Notes under the pieces: generated by a model | Seen by the model: the letters and a program-made list of their open reading frames with translations, nothing else | The model's database searches: none | Told to the model about the DNA's origin: nothing | Origin: Plumapathes pennacea | Taxonomy: Eukaryota; Cnidaria; Anthozoa; Antipatharia; Myriopathidae | DNA length: 64,000 bases | Direction of reading: 5' to 3' | Assembly: GCA_964036295.1 (NCBI GenBank) | Contig: OZ038467.1 | Span: 17,643,670-17,707,669 of the forward strand | Made by a program: the position numbers and the translations under genes | Shown here: positions 33,036 through 43,050 of the stretch, piece after piece | How the letters are laid out: each line of letters begins with the position of its first letter | Position numbering within the stretch: position 1 is the first letter of the stretch

Positions 33036-36000
33036 ATGGAGAACCTGCTTCTTCTTGCCAACTCCTTAAAGTTCACGGAGCAAACTAGGAACAAGAAATC
33101 AAAATTACAAGTTCATAACACAACCGGTTTTCGTTACTATTCTACCGGACGGTTCAAAAATGCTATACAACATTTTCAAGTGTGCCTTGCAATCGCAAAA
33201 GATACTGGAAATAAAAAGGGAGTAGGAACAGCTTATGGCAACCTTGGTGTTTCCTACCACTCTCTCGGCCAATACGACAAGGCTATTGAATATCAGAAAA
33301 TCCGCCTTACTATAGCAAAAGAGATTGGAGACAAAAATGGAGAAGAAACAGCTTATGGCAATCTCGGTGCTTCCTATGGCTGTGTCGGCCAATACGACAA
33401 GGCTATTGAATATCAAAAAATGCGCCTTACCATGGCAAAAGAGATTAGAGATAAAAATGGAGAAGGAACAACTTATGGCAATCTTGGTGTTTCCTATCAC
33501 TCTCTCGGCCAATACGACACAGCTATTGGATATCAGAAAATGTACCTTGCAATCGCAAAAAAGATTGGAGACAAAAATGGAGAAGGAACAGCTTATGGCA
33601 ACCTTGGTGTTTCCTATCACTCTCTCGGCCAATACGGCAAGGCTATTGAATATCAGAAAAAGTACCTTGCAATCGCAAAAGAGATTAGAGACAAAAATGG
33701 AGAAGGAACAACTTATGGCAATCTTGGTGTTTCCTATCACTCTCTCGGCCAATACGACACAGCTATTGGATATCAGAAAAGGTGCCTTGCAATCGCAAAA
33801 GAGATTGGAGACAAAAATGGAGAAGGAACAGCTTATGGCAACCTTGGTGCTTCCTATCACTCTCTCTGCCAATACGGCAAGGCTATTGAATATCAGAAAA
33901 TGCGCCTTACTGTCGCAAGAGAGATTAGAGACAAAAATGGAGAAGGAAAAGATTATGCCAATCTTGGTGCTTCCTATCACTCTCTCTGCCAATACGACAA
34001 GGCTATTAAATATCAGAAAATGTGCCTTACTGTCGCAAGAGAGATTAGAGACAAAAATGGAGAAGGAACAGCTTATGGCAACCTTGGTGCTTCCTATCAC
34101 TCTCTCTGCCAATACGACAAGGCTATTAAATATCAGAAAATGTGCCTTACTATCGCAAAAGAGATTAGAGACAAAAATGGAGAAGGAAAAGCTTATGGCA
34201 ATCTTGGTGCTTCCTATCACTCTCTCGGCCAGTACGACACAGCTATTGGATATCAGAAAATGTACCTTGCAATCGCAAAAGAGATTGCAGACAAAAATGG
34301 AGAAGGAAAAGCTTATGGCAACCTTGGTGCTTCCTCTAACTCTCTCGGCCAGTACGACACAGCTATTGGATATATGAAAAAGTACCTTGCAATTGCAAAA
34401 GAGATTAGAGACAAAATTGGAGAAGGAAAAGCTTATGGCAACCTTGGTGTTTCCTATAACTCTCTCGGCCAATACGGCAAGGCTATTGAATATCAGAAAA
34501 TGCGCCTTACTATCGCAAAAGAGATTAGAGACAAAAATGGAGAAGGAAAAGCTTATGCCAACCTTGCTGCTTCCTATGGCTGTGTCGGCCAATACGACAA
34601 GGCTATTGAATATCAGAAAATGCGCCTTACTATCGCAAAAGAGATTAGAGACAAAAATGGAGAAGGAACAGCTTATGGCAATCTTGGTGCTTCCTATAAC
34701 TCTCTCGGACAGTACGACACAGCTATTGGATATCAGAAAATGTGCCTTGCAATCGCTAAAGAGATTGGAGACAAAAATGGAGAAGGAACAGCTTATGGCA
34801 ACCTTGGTGTTTCCTATCACTCTCTCGGCCAATACGACAAAGCTATTGATTACCACAAAATACACCTTACTATCGCAGAAGAGATTGGAGACAAAAATGG
34901 AGAAGGAACAGCTTATGGCAACCTTGGTGTTTCCTATCACTCTCTCGGCCAATACGACAAAGCTATTGATTACCACAAAATACACCTTACTATCGCAGAA
35001 GAGATTGGAGACAAAAAAGGAGAAGGAACAGCTTATGGCAACCTTGGTGTTTCCTATCACTCTCTCGGCCAATACGACAAAGCTATTGATTACCACAAAA
35101 TACACCTTACTATCGCAGAAGAGATTGGAGACAAAAATGGAGAAGGAACAGCTTATGGCAACCTTGGTGTTTCCTATAACTCTCTCGGTCAATACGACAA
35201 AGCTATTGATTACCACAAATTACACCTTACTATCGCAGAAGAGATTGGAGACAAAAGAGGAAAAGGAACAGCTTATGGCAACCTTGGTGTTTCCTATAAC
35301 TCTCTCGGCCAATACGACAAAGCTATTGATTACCACAAATTACACCTTACTATCGCAGAAGAGATTGGAGACAAAAAGGGAGAAGGAAGAGCTTATGGCA
35401 ACCTTGGTGCTTCCTATTACTATCTCGGCCAATACGACAAAGCTATTGATTCCCACAAAATACACCTTACTATCGCAGAAGAGATTGGAGACAAAAGAGG
35501 AAAAGGAACAGCTTATGGCAGCCTTGGTGTTTCCTATCGCTCTCTCGGCCAATACGACAAAGCTTTTGATTACCAAAAAATACACCTTACTATCGCAGAA
35601 GAGATTGGAGACAAAAGAGGAAAAGGAACAGCTTATGGCAACCTTGGTGTTTCCTATAACTCTCTCGGCCAATACGACAAAGCTATTGATTACCACAAAT
35701 TACACCTTACTATCGCAGAAGAGATTGGAGACAAAAAGGGAGAAGGAAGAGCTTATGGCAACCTTGGTGCTTCCTATTACTATCTCGGTCAATACGACAA
35801 AGCTATTGATTACCACAAAATACACCTTACTATCGCAGAAGAGATTGGAGACAAAAAGGGAGAAGGAATAGCTTATTTGAACCTTGCTGTTTCCTATCAC
35901 TCTCTCGGCCAACACGACAAAGCTTTTGATTACCAAAAAATAGACCTTACTATCGCAGAAGAGATTGGAGACAAAAGAGGAAAAGGAACAGCTTATGGCA

Positions 36001-39000
36001 ACCTTGGTGTTTCCTATAACTCTCTCGGCCAATACGACAAAGCTATTGATTACCACAAATTACACCTTACTATCGCAGAAGAGATTGGAGACAAAAAGGG
36101 AGAAGGAAGAGCTTATGGCAACCTTGGTGCTTCCTATTACTATCTCGGTCAATACGACAAAGCTATTGATTACCACAAAATACACCTTACTATCGCAGAA
36201 GAGATTGGAGACAAAGAGGGAGAAGTAACAGCTTATGGCAACCTTGGTGTTTCCTATCGCTCTCTCGGCCAGTGCGACACAGCTATTGGATATCAGAAAA
36301 TGTGCCTTGCAATTACAAAGGAGATTGGAGACAAAAAGGGAGAAGGAACAGTTTATGGCAATCTTGGTTCTTCCTATCACTATCTCGGCCAGTACGACAC
36401 AGCTATTGAATATCAGAAAATGTGCCTTGCAATTGCAAAAGAGATTGGAGACAAAAATGGAGAAGGAACAGCTTATGGCAATCTTGGTGCTTCCTATCGC
36501 TCTCTCGGCCAGTACGACACAGCTATTGGATATCAGAAAATGTGCCTTGCAATCGCAAAAGAGATTGGAAAAAAAAATAATGAAGGAACAGCTTATGGCA
36601 ACCTCGGTGCTTCCTATCGCTCTCTCGGCCAATACGACAAGGCAATTGATTACCACAAAATGCATCTTACTATCGCAGAAGAGATTGGAGACAAAAAAGG
36701 AGAAGGAGCAGCTTATGGCAATCTTGGTGCTTCCTATAACTGTCTCGGCCAGTACGACACAGCTATTGGATATCACAAAATGCACCTTACTATCGCAGAA
36801 GAGATTAGAGACAAAAATGGAGAAGGAAAAGCTTTTAATAACCTTGGTACTTCCTATGGCCGTCTCGGCCAGTACGACACAGCTATTGGATATCACAAAA
36901 TGTGCCTTGCAATCGCAAAAGAGATTAGAGACAAAAATGGAGAAGGACTAGCTTATGGCAATCTTGCTTATTCCTATAACTCTCTCGGCCAGTACGACAC
37001 AGCTATTGGATATTCCAAAATGCACCTTACTATCGCAAAAGATACTGGACACAAAAGTGGAGAAGGAGCAGCTTATTGCAACCTTGGTGTTTCCTATCAC
37101 TATCTCTGCCAGTACGACAAGGCTATTGAATATCAGAAAATGAGCCTTACTATCGCAAAAGAGATTAGAGACAAAAATGGAGAAGGAAAAGCTTATGGCA
37201 ATATTGGTGCTTCCTATACGTGTTTGGACCATTACGACAAGGCTATTGAATATCATAAAATGCGCCTTACTATCGCAAAAGAGATTGGAGACAAAAAGGG
37301 AGAAGGAAGAGCTTATGGCAACATTGGTGCTTCCTATAACTCTCTCGGCCAATACGAGAAGGCTTTTGAATATCATAAAATGCGCCTTGCAATCGCAAAA
37401 GAAATTGGAGACAAGAATGGAGAAGAAAACGCTTATGCCAATTTTGGTGCTTCCTATGGCTGTGTCGGCCAATACGAAAAGGCTATTGAATATACGAAAA
37501 TGGGCCTTACTATAGCAAAAGAAATTGGACACAAAAAAGGAGCAGAAACAGCTTATTGCAATCTTGGTGCTTTCTATCGCTTTCTCGGCCAATACGACAA
37601 GGCTATTGATTACAGCAAAATGCACCTTAATATCACAGAAGAGATTGGAGACAAACATGGAGAATCAACAGCTTATGGCAACCTTGGTGTTATCTATGAC
37701 CGTCTTGGCCAATACGACAAGGCTATTGAATATAAGAAAATGTCTCTTACTATCGCAGAAGAGATTGGAGACAAGAATGGAGAAGGAAAAGCTTATGGCA
37801 ATCTTGGTGCTTCCTATCACTCTCTCGGCCAGTACGACACAGCTATTGGATATCAGAAAATGTACCTTGCAATCGCAAAAGAGATTGGAGACAAAAATGG
37901 AGAAGGAAAAGCTTATGGCAACCTTGGTGCTTCCTCTAACTCTCTCGGCCAGTACGACACAGCTATTGGATATATGAAAAAGTACCTTGCAATTGCAAAA
38001 GAGATTAGAGACAAAATTGGAGAAGGAAAAGCTTATGGCAACCTTGGTTCTTCCTATGGCTTTCTCGGCCAATACGACAAGGCTATTTATTACCACAAAA
38101 TGCAACTTAATATCGCAGAAGAGATTGGAGACAAAAAAGGAGAAGGAGCAGCTTATGGCAATCTTGGTGCTTCCTATAACTGTCTCGGCCAGTACGACAC
38201 AGCTATTGGATATCACAAAATGCACCTTACTATCGCAGAAGAGATTAGAGACAAAAATGGAGAAGGAAAAGCTTATGGCAACCTTGGTTCTTCCTATGGC
38301 TGTGTCGGCCAATACGACAAGGCTATTTATTACCACAAAATGCAACTTAATATCGCAGAAGAGATTGGAGACAAAAAAGGAGAAGGAGCAGCTTATGGCA
38401 ATCTTGGTGCTTCCTATAACTGTCTCGGCCAGTACGACACAGCTATTGGATATCACAAAATGCACCTTACTATCGCAGAAGAGATTAGAGACAAAAATGG
38501 AGAAGGAAAAGCTTTTAATAACCTTGGTACTTTCTATGGCCGTCTCGGCCAGTACGACACAGCTATTGGATATCACAAAATGTGCCTTGCAATCGCAAAA
38601 GAGATTAGAGACAAAAATGGAGAAGGACTAGCTTATGGCAATCTTGCTTATTCCTATAACTCTCTCGGCCAGTACGACACAGCTATTGGATATTCCAAAA
38701 TGCACCTTACTATCGCAAAAGATACTGGACACAAAAGTGGAGAAGGAGCAGCTTATTGCAACCTTGGTGTTTCCTATCACTATCTCTGCCAGTACGACAA
38801 GGCTATTGAATATCAGAAAATGAGCCTTACTATCGCAAAAGAGATTAGAGACAAAAATGGAGAAGGAAAAGCTTATGGCAATATTGGTGTTTCCTATACG
38901 TGTTTGGACCATTACGACAAGGCTATTGAATATCATAAAATGCGCCTTACTATCGCAAAAGAGATTGGAGACAAAAAGGGAGAAGGAAGAGCTTATGGCA

Positions 39001-41543
39001 ACATTGGTGCTTCCTATAACTCTCTCGGCCAATACGAGAAGGCTTTTGAATATCATAAAATGCACCTTGCAATCGCAAAAGAAATTGGAGACAAGAATGG
39101 AGAAGAAAACGCTTATGCCAATTTTGGTGCTTCCTATGGCTGTGTCGGCCAATACGAAAAGGCTATTGAATATACGAAAATGGGCCTTACTATAGCAAAA
39201 GAAATTGGACACAAAAAAGGAGCAGAAACAGCTTATTGCAATCTTGGTGCTTTCTATCGCTTTCTCGGCCAATACGACAAGGCTATTGATTACAGCAAAA
39301 TGCACCTTAATATCACAGAAGAGATTGGAGACAAACATGGAGAATCAACAGCTTATGGCAGCCTTGGTGTTATCTATGACCGTCTTGGCCAATACGACAA
39401 GGCTATTGAATATAAGAAAATGTCTCTTACTATCGCAGAAGAGATTGGAGACAAGAATGGAGAAGGAAAAGCTTATGGCAACCTTGGTTCTTCCTATGGC
39501 TCTCTCGGCCAATACGACAAGGCTATTTATTACCACAAAATGCACCTTAATATCGCAGAAGAGTTTGGAGACAAAGAGGGAGAAGGAAGAGCTTATGGCA
39601 ACATTGGTGCTTCCTATAACTCTCTCGGCCAATACGAGAAGGCTTTTGAATATCATAAAATGCGCCTTGCAATCGCAAAAGAAATTGGAGACAAGAATGG
39701 AGAAGAAAACGCTTATGCCAATTTTGGTGCTTCCTATGGCTGTGTCGGCCAATACGACAAGGCTATTGAATATCAGAAAATGAGCCTTACTATCGCAAAA
39801 GAAATTAGAACCAAAATTGGAGAAGGATTAGCTTATGCAAATCTTGGTACTTCCTATGGCTGTGTCGGCCAATACGACAAGGCTATTGAATATCAGAAAA
39901 TGAGCCTTACTATCACAAAAGAGATTAGAAACAAAAAGATGGAAGGAATAGCTTATGGCAACCTTGGTGTTTGCTATCACTCTCTCGGCCAGTATGGTGA
40001 TGCTGAAAGCAATTTAAGAAAAAGTGTAAAGTGCTACTTTAAACTAATGGAAACTGTGCCCAATTGGGATGAATATAAAGTTAGTTTTATCGAAAGTTTT
40101 GTGAAGACGTACAAACATTTGATTAAAACCCTTCTGTATCAAAAGAAAGAGGGCGAGGCCCTCATTGTTGCTGAAAACGGACGTTCAAGAGCTTTAGTTG
40201 ACCTGATGTCCACCAGTCCCGTCAAGTGTGAATCCAGGATTAAAGATCTCTATGAAGCCCGTAAGGTGGTGAAAGCCCTTGAAATTACAGTCCTCTTCTT
40301 TGCGTTACTTAGCCGTGATGTTTGTACTTGGGTCATTCAGCCAAATGGAGATGTTTTGTTTAATCGCCAAACTTGTACTGAGGATCTGGACTCTCTTATT
40401 AGTAAGGCTGTAGAGTCTATACAACCAAGTAAGAATGCCAGGTGCGAAGATCGCTCACTATCTTTTCTTTACCGAAAAGAATTGTCAAGACCCTTTATAA
40501 TGAAACAAGAATGGGTGCCAGCTCGTGCCACCAAGCCTGTCGATCGGACAGTGCAAGAATTAGTTTCATCTCAGCCCAGGTTCCCACAATTCGCATCTGC
40601 GGAAGAACAGGGTTTAGGCAGAATGCCGGTATCCGGGGGGTCTTCTAAAGAACCGGACGATTTAGAAATGAACAGTTTGCTGAATGCTCTTTACCAGATT
40701 CTTCTGGAGCCTGTTCGACAACATGTGGTAGGGTCTCAGTTAATTATCGTCCCTGATGGAAGACTCGCTCTGGTTCCATTTGCCGCCCTCAAGGATGAGA
40801 ACGGACACTACGTGGCAGAATCCCTACGACTGAGACTAATTCCGTCTTTAACAATAGCAAAGATAATAAAAGAACGCCCGGTTGAGGTACTGTCAGGCCA
40901 GGCAAGACCCTTAATAGTGGGAGAGCCAGAAGTGGGTAAAGTATGGAAGGATGGTAAAGTTATTACTGCGCCAAGTCTACCATTCGCAATGAAAGAAGTG
41001 GAATTGATCAGTGAAATTCTCCACGTTAAGCCTCTTGTGGGGGACAAGGCGACCAAAAGGAGGTTTCTACGGAGAGTTGAAAGTGCCAGTTTAATTCATG
41101 TTGCAGCACATGGAGAAAAAGATAGGGGAGAGATCTTGCTTGCCCGTTCTCCTGAAATGCCTGAAATTCCCAAAGCTACAGATCTCATGCTTCTCATCTC
41201 CGATCTCGAACGCAAACGCATCAAGGCAAAGCTGGTTGTTCTTAGTTGCTGTCACACTGGATGTGGTGACGTCATGAAAGGAGAGGGGATAGTCGGTATA
41301 GCTCGTGCGTTTCTCGGAGCTGGAGCTAGAGCGGTTCTTGTAACACTGTGGGCGGTTGACGATGGGGCTACTACGTGTTTTATGTCTCGTTTCTACGAGT
41401 ACCTCAAGAGTGGCGAAAGTGCAAATGGGGCACTCAATCAAGCTATGAAAGACGTGAGAGAATACAAGAAATTCCACCATCCCCGCTACTGGGCTCCTTT
41501 TGTCCTCCTGGGAGATGATGTGACTCCTTTTCCAAAGCCATGA
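33036..41543 (+). CDS. Giant TPR-CHAT protein (TTC28-like), 58 TPRs plus caspase-like CHAT domain
   Basis: 2835 residues in one exon. Residues about 29-2332 are 58 tetratricopeptide repeats of exactly 40 residues (consensus AYGNLGxSYxSLGQYDKAIE, then YQKMxLTIAKEIGDKNGEGx). The 120 bp register never slips. This is the LGN/TTC28-type TPR, a protein-binding superhelix. A linker (EGEALIVAENGRSRALVDLM) leads into a CHAT domain, about 2480-2830, with LIIVPDGRLALVPFAAL. The caspase-like pair is kept: His2692 in HVAAHG and Cys2739 in LSCCHTGCG. There is no signal peptide or membrane segment, so it is probably cytosolic. Known: CHAT domains belong to the caspase clan, and bacterial TPR-CHAT proteins are proteases in defence systems. 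Inferred: this may be a sensor protease in immunity or cell death. Odd points: size, near-identical repeats and recent internal duplications. Start supported by an in-frame TAA nine bases upstream. Confidence 0.93.
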   Translation: MENLLLLANSLKFTEQTRNKKSKLQVHNTTGFRYYSTGRFKNAIQHFQVCLAIAKDTGNKKGVGTAYGNLGVSYHSLGQYDKAIEYQKIRLTIAKEIGDKNGEETAYGNLGASYGCVGQYDKAIEYQKMRLTMAKEIRDKNGEGTTYGNLGVSYHSLGQYDTAIGYQKMYLAIAKKIGDKNGEGTAYGNLGVSYHSLGQYGKAIEYQKKYLAIAKEIRDKNGEGTTYGNLGVSYHSLGQYDTAIGYQKRCLAIAKEIGDKNGEGTAYGNLGASYHSLCQYGKAIEYQKMRLTVAREIRDKNGEGKDYANLGASYHSLCQYDKAIKYQKMCLTVAREIRDKNGEGTAYGNLGASYHSLCQYDKAIKYQKMCLTIAKEIRDKNGEGKAYGNLGASYHSLGQYDTAIGYQKMYLAIAKEIADKNGEGKAYGNLGASSNSLGQYDTAIGYMKKYLAIAKEIRDKIGEGKAYGNLGVSYNSLGQYGKAIEYQKMRLTIAKEIRDKNGEGKAYANLAASYGCVGQYDKAIEYQKMRLTIAKEIRDKNGEGTAYGNLGASYNSLGQYDTAIGYQKMCLAIAKEIGDKNGEGTAYGNLGVSYHSLGQYDKAIDYHKIHLTIAEEIGDKNGEGTAYGNLGVSYHSLGQYDKAIDYHKIHLTIAEEIGDKKGEGTAYGNLGVSYHSLGQYDKAIDYHKIHLTIAEEIGDKNGEGTAYGNLGVSYNSLGQYDKAIDYHKLHLTIAEEIGDKRGKGTAYGNLGVSYNSLGQYDKAIDYHKLHLTIAEEIGDKKGEGRAYGNLGASYYYLGQYDKAIDSHKIHLTIAEEIGDKRGKGTAYGSLGVSYRSLGQYDKAFDYQKIHLTIAEEIGDKRGKGTAYGNLGVSYNSLGQYDKAIDYHKLHLTIAEEIGDKKGEGRAYGNLGASYYYLGQYDKAIDYHKIHLTIAEEIGDKKGEGIAYLNLAVSYHSLGQHDKAFDYQKIDLTIAEEIGDKRGKGTAYGNLGVSYNSLGQYDKAIDYHKLHLTIAEEIGDKKGEGRAYGNLGASYYYLGQYDKAIDYHKIHLTIAEEIGDKEGEVTAYGNLGVSYRSLGQCDTAIGYQKMCLAITKEIGDKKGEGTVYGNLGSSYHYLGQYDTAIEYQKMCLAIAKEIGDKNGEGTAYGNLGASYRSLGQYDTAIGYQKMCLAIAKEIGKKNNEGTAYGNLGASYRSLGQYDKAIDYHKMHLTIAEEIGDKKGEGAAYGNLGASYNCLGQYDTAIGYHKMHLTIAEEIRDKNGEGKAFNNLGTSYGRLGQYDTAIGYHKMCLAIAKEIRDKNGEGLAYGNLAYSYNSLGQYDTAIGYSKMHLTIAKDTGHKSGEGAAYCNLGVSYHYLCQYDKAIEYQKMSLTIAKEIRDKNGEGKAYGNIGASYTCLDHYDKAIEYHKMRLTIAKEIGDKKGEGRAYGNIGASYNSLGQYEKAFEYHKMRLAIAKEIGDKNGEENAYANFGASYGCVGQYEKAIEYTKMGLTIAKEIGHKKGAETAYCNLGAFYRFLGQYDKAIDYSKMHLNITEEIGDKHGESTAYGNLGVIYDRLGQYDKAIEYKKMSLTIAEEIGDKNGEGKAYGNLGASYHSLGQYDTAIGYQKMYLAIAKEIGDKNGEGKAYGNLGASSNSLGQYDTAIGYMKKYLAIAKEIRDKIGEGKAYGNLGSSYGFLGQYDKAIYYHKMQLNIAEEIGDKKGEGAAYGNLGASYNCLGQYDTAIGYHKMHLTIAEEIRDKNGEGKAYGNLGSSYGCVGQYDKAIYYHKMQLNIAEEIGDKKGEGAAYGNLGASYNCLGQYDTAIGYHKMHLTIAEEIRDKNGEGKAFNNLGTFYGRLGQYDTAIGYHKMCLAIAKEIRDKNGEGLAYGNLAYSYNSLGQYDTAIGYSKMHLTIAKDTGHKSGEGAAYCNLGVSYHYLCQYDKAIEYQKMSLTIAKEIRDKNGEGKAYGNIGVSYTCLDHYDKAIEYHKMRLTIAKEIGDKKGEGRAYGNIGASYNSLGQYEKAFEYHKMHLAIAKEIGDKNGEENAYANFGASYGCVGQYEKAIEYTKMGLTIAKEIGHKKGAETAYCNLGAFYRFLGQYDKAIDYSKMHLNITEEIGDKHGESTAYGSLGVIYDRLGQYDKAIEYKKMSLTIAEEIGDKNGEGKAYGNLGSSYGSLGQYDKAIYYHKMHLNIAEEFGDKEGEGRAYGNIGASYNSLGQYEKAFEYHKMRLAIAKEIGDKNGEENAYANFGASYGCVGQYDKAIEYQKMSLTIAKEIRTKIGEGLAYANLGTSYGCVGQYDKAIEYQKMSLTITKEIRNKKMEGIAYGNLGVCYHSLGQYGDAESNLRKSVKCYFKLMETVPNWDEYKVSFIESFVKTYKHLIKTLLYQKKEGEALIVAENGRSRALVDLMSTSPVKCESRIKDLYEARKVVKALEITVLFFALLSRDVCTWVIQPNGDVLFNRQTCTEDLDSLISKAVESIQPSKNARCEDRSLSFLYRKELSRPFIMKQEWVPARATKPVDRTVQELVSSQPRFPQFASAEEQGLGRMPVSGGSSKEPDDLEMNSLLNALYQILLEPVRQHVVGSQLIIVPDGRLALVPFAALKDENGHYVAESLRLRLIPSLTIAKIIKERPVEVLSGQARPLIVGEPEVGKVWKDGKVITAPSLPFAMKEVELISEILHVKPLVGDKATKRRFLRRVESASLIHVAAHGEKDRGEILLARSPEMPEIPKATDLMLLISDLERKRIKAKLVVLSCCHTGCGDVMKGEGIVGIARAFLGAGARAVLVTLWAVDDGATTCFMSRFYEYLKSGESANGALNQAMKDVREYKKFHHPRYWAPFVLLGDDVTPFPKP
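40180..41537 (+). other. CHAT domain region of the TPR-CHAT gene
   Basis: Divergent, non-repetitive 3' part of the exon. The catalytic His codon is at 41109-41111 and the predicted catalytic Cys codon at 41250-41252, 47 residues apart. The Cys is preceded by another Cys at the place usually held by Ala in LSAC. The C terminus has ARAFLGAGARAVLVTLWAVD and HPRYWAPFVLLGD, both typical of CHAT. Confidence 0.9.
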
Positions 41544-42627
41544 TGCAGCAAAATGTTCAGTAGTGACTTTAAGAGCGCTAATTTAAGGGCTTTGATGTCT
41601 TTACAGACCAATTTTTGTTTAATACTCATTGAAAATGGATTTAGAAAGTGTAAAAGAGGCCACTCGTCTTTAGACCCGCCTCATTCATGTTTCATTACAG
41701 ATTACAGAGAACAGATTACATTACAGAAAACGCTACACCGCTGGTAGCACAAGCCAATCGAGGTGGGCAGAGTTACATATTGATAGAAAAGTAGAGGAAA
41801 AATAGGATAAGTGAACTAGAATTAACACTGTTATTACGAAATTGGGGCACAATTATTACAATATAGGAATAGGACATTAAGTGGGATGCAGATAAGATCT
41901 AGTATAGGAAAAGGGAACATTAAATATATATTTCAAAGGTTCAATATAGGAGCTAGAGACAAGTAAAGTATGGAAAAAACGTAGAAGTTTCTGTACTCTT
42001 AGTACAAGAATCTAAATTCTAAGTAACTTAATTGTTTTGATTAAGGTTGGAACGTCAGCTGAAGTATTCTTTTTTTCGAAAACTTGCAAAAGTATTTTGA
42101 TTATCTTTGCTTTGAATGAAGGTTTAGTTTGTTTCCGAATATTATCAGAGATCTCATTCCATATTTTTATATTTTTATCCAGTTTTTATATCTTTACCTA
42201 ATAGACCAACTAGAGTGTTACTCAAACTATATTTCACATGTCCTAAGTAATTACCCGTGAAGAAATTGTAAATATTAAAGCAGGCAACACGACATAATTA
42301 TCACAACTTGTTTTACTCCTATATCTTGTGAGCGTTGTATTTTTTTTTCTGGGTGTCAGGGAGGGGGTTCCACTTAAAGTAGATCAATATTTTTCCTAAT
42401 GCCTGGAGTGCTTATGATGTTACAAACAAACAACAAGGAAACAAATGAATTGAATGAACCAACATAAACGTATTGCAAAGATAGTAACTGCTGTGTCTTT
42501 ATTGATCATTCAAGAACAGTAAATCTGAAATGGAACTATTGGTCAGACACACAACTGATAAAATCTCTACTGATTACCAATATCAATATTAATGTTAGAG
42601 GAATTTATTAGAAAGACAGAACTTGTG
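41544..42627. other. Downstream region of the TPR-CHAT gene
   Basis: No gene supported. The variant poly(A) signal ATTAAA occurs at about 41929 and 42270, and the first canonical AATAAA I noticed downstream is at 43291-43296, before a GTCTGTCTGTC run. Which of these ends the transcript is unknown. Confidence 0.4.
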
Positions 42628-43050
42628 TCATGGGTCAATTTTTCCACTCATATATATACACAATAGACTACTTTTGGCAAGGAGATATGCATGGGTAATA
42701 TTGTCCGAGGATATTATTTGTTCCGAGTAGAAAACAGTTTCTAGGAACAGGTAATGTCCAAGAACAATTATCTGTGCATATTTCTGAAGCCAAAAGTAGT
42801 TTATTATCTTTATTAAATAGCCTCTCGAGCAGCAAAAAGTGTAGAGTTTTAGGTGCTTTCCTGAACTGCTTTTTCGCCCAATGAATCTGTCCTCTTCAGT
42901 AGTTGACGCAAATCGTTTCATCCCGTAATGTTTTTGTGACTGATTAAAAATGCTGTACTGCATGTGCTTGTTATTGTAGTGACAGTTCGCCAGGCAGGGG
43001 TTATTTCCTGATAGCGGACAATATTCGGTCACTTGTCTCGCTTCTACCAA
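42628..43050 (-). CDS. Hypothetical ORF, 140 residues
   Basis: MVEARQVTEYCPLSGNNPCL... with a Cys/His-containing N-terminal half and a hydrophobic C-terminal half (YLIKIINYFWLQKY, IIVLGHYLFLETVFY). No domain recognised. The DNA (GATTGGTAGAAGCGAGACAA, ACTCATATATATACACAATA) has the look of a dispersed element. Coding status doubtful. Confidence 0.25.
   Translation of the reverse strand: MVEARQVTEYCPLSGNNPCLANCHYNNKHMQYSIFNQSQKHYGMKRFASTTEEDRFIGRKSSSGKHLKLYTFCCSRGYLIKIINYFWLQKYAQIIVLGHYLFLETVFYSEQIISSDNITHAYLLAKSSLLCIYMSGKIDP

Noticed and set aside
33105..39752. Long ORFs on the minus strand and in other plus frames across the TPR array (up to about 700 residues)
   Set aside because: A 120 bp repeat without stops in some frames makes these automatically. 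Their products are just the same repeat read out of frame, and only the main frame leads into a conserved domain.
33036..41543. Bacterial contamination or a bacterial TPR-CHAT defence operon
   Set aside because: There is a splice acceptor upstream, the flanks are repeat-rich eukaryotic DNA, and no operon neighbours are present.
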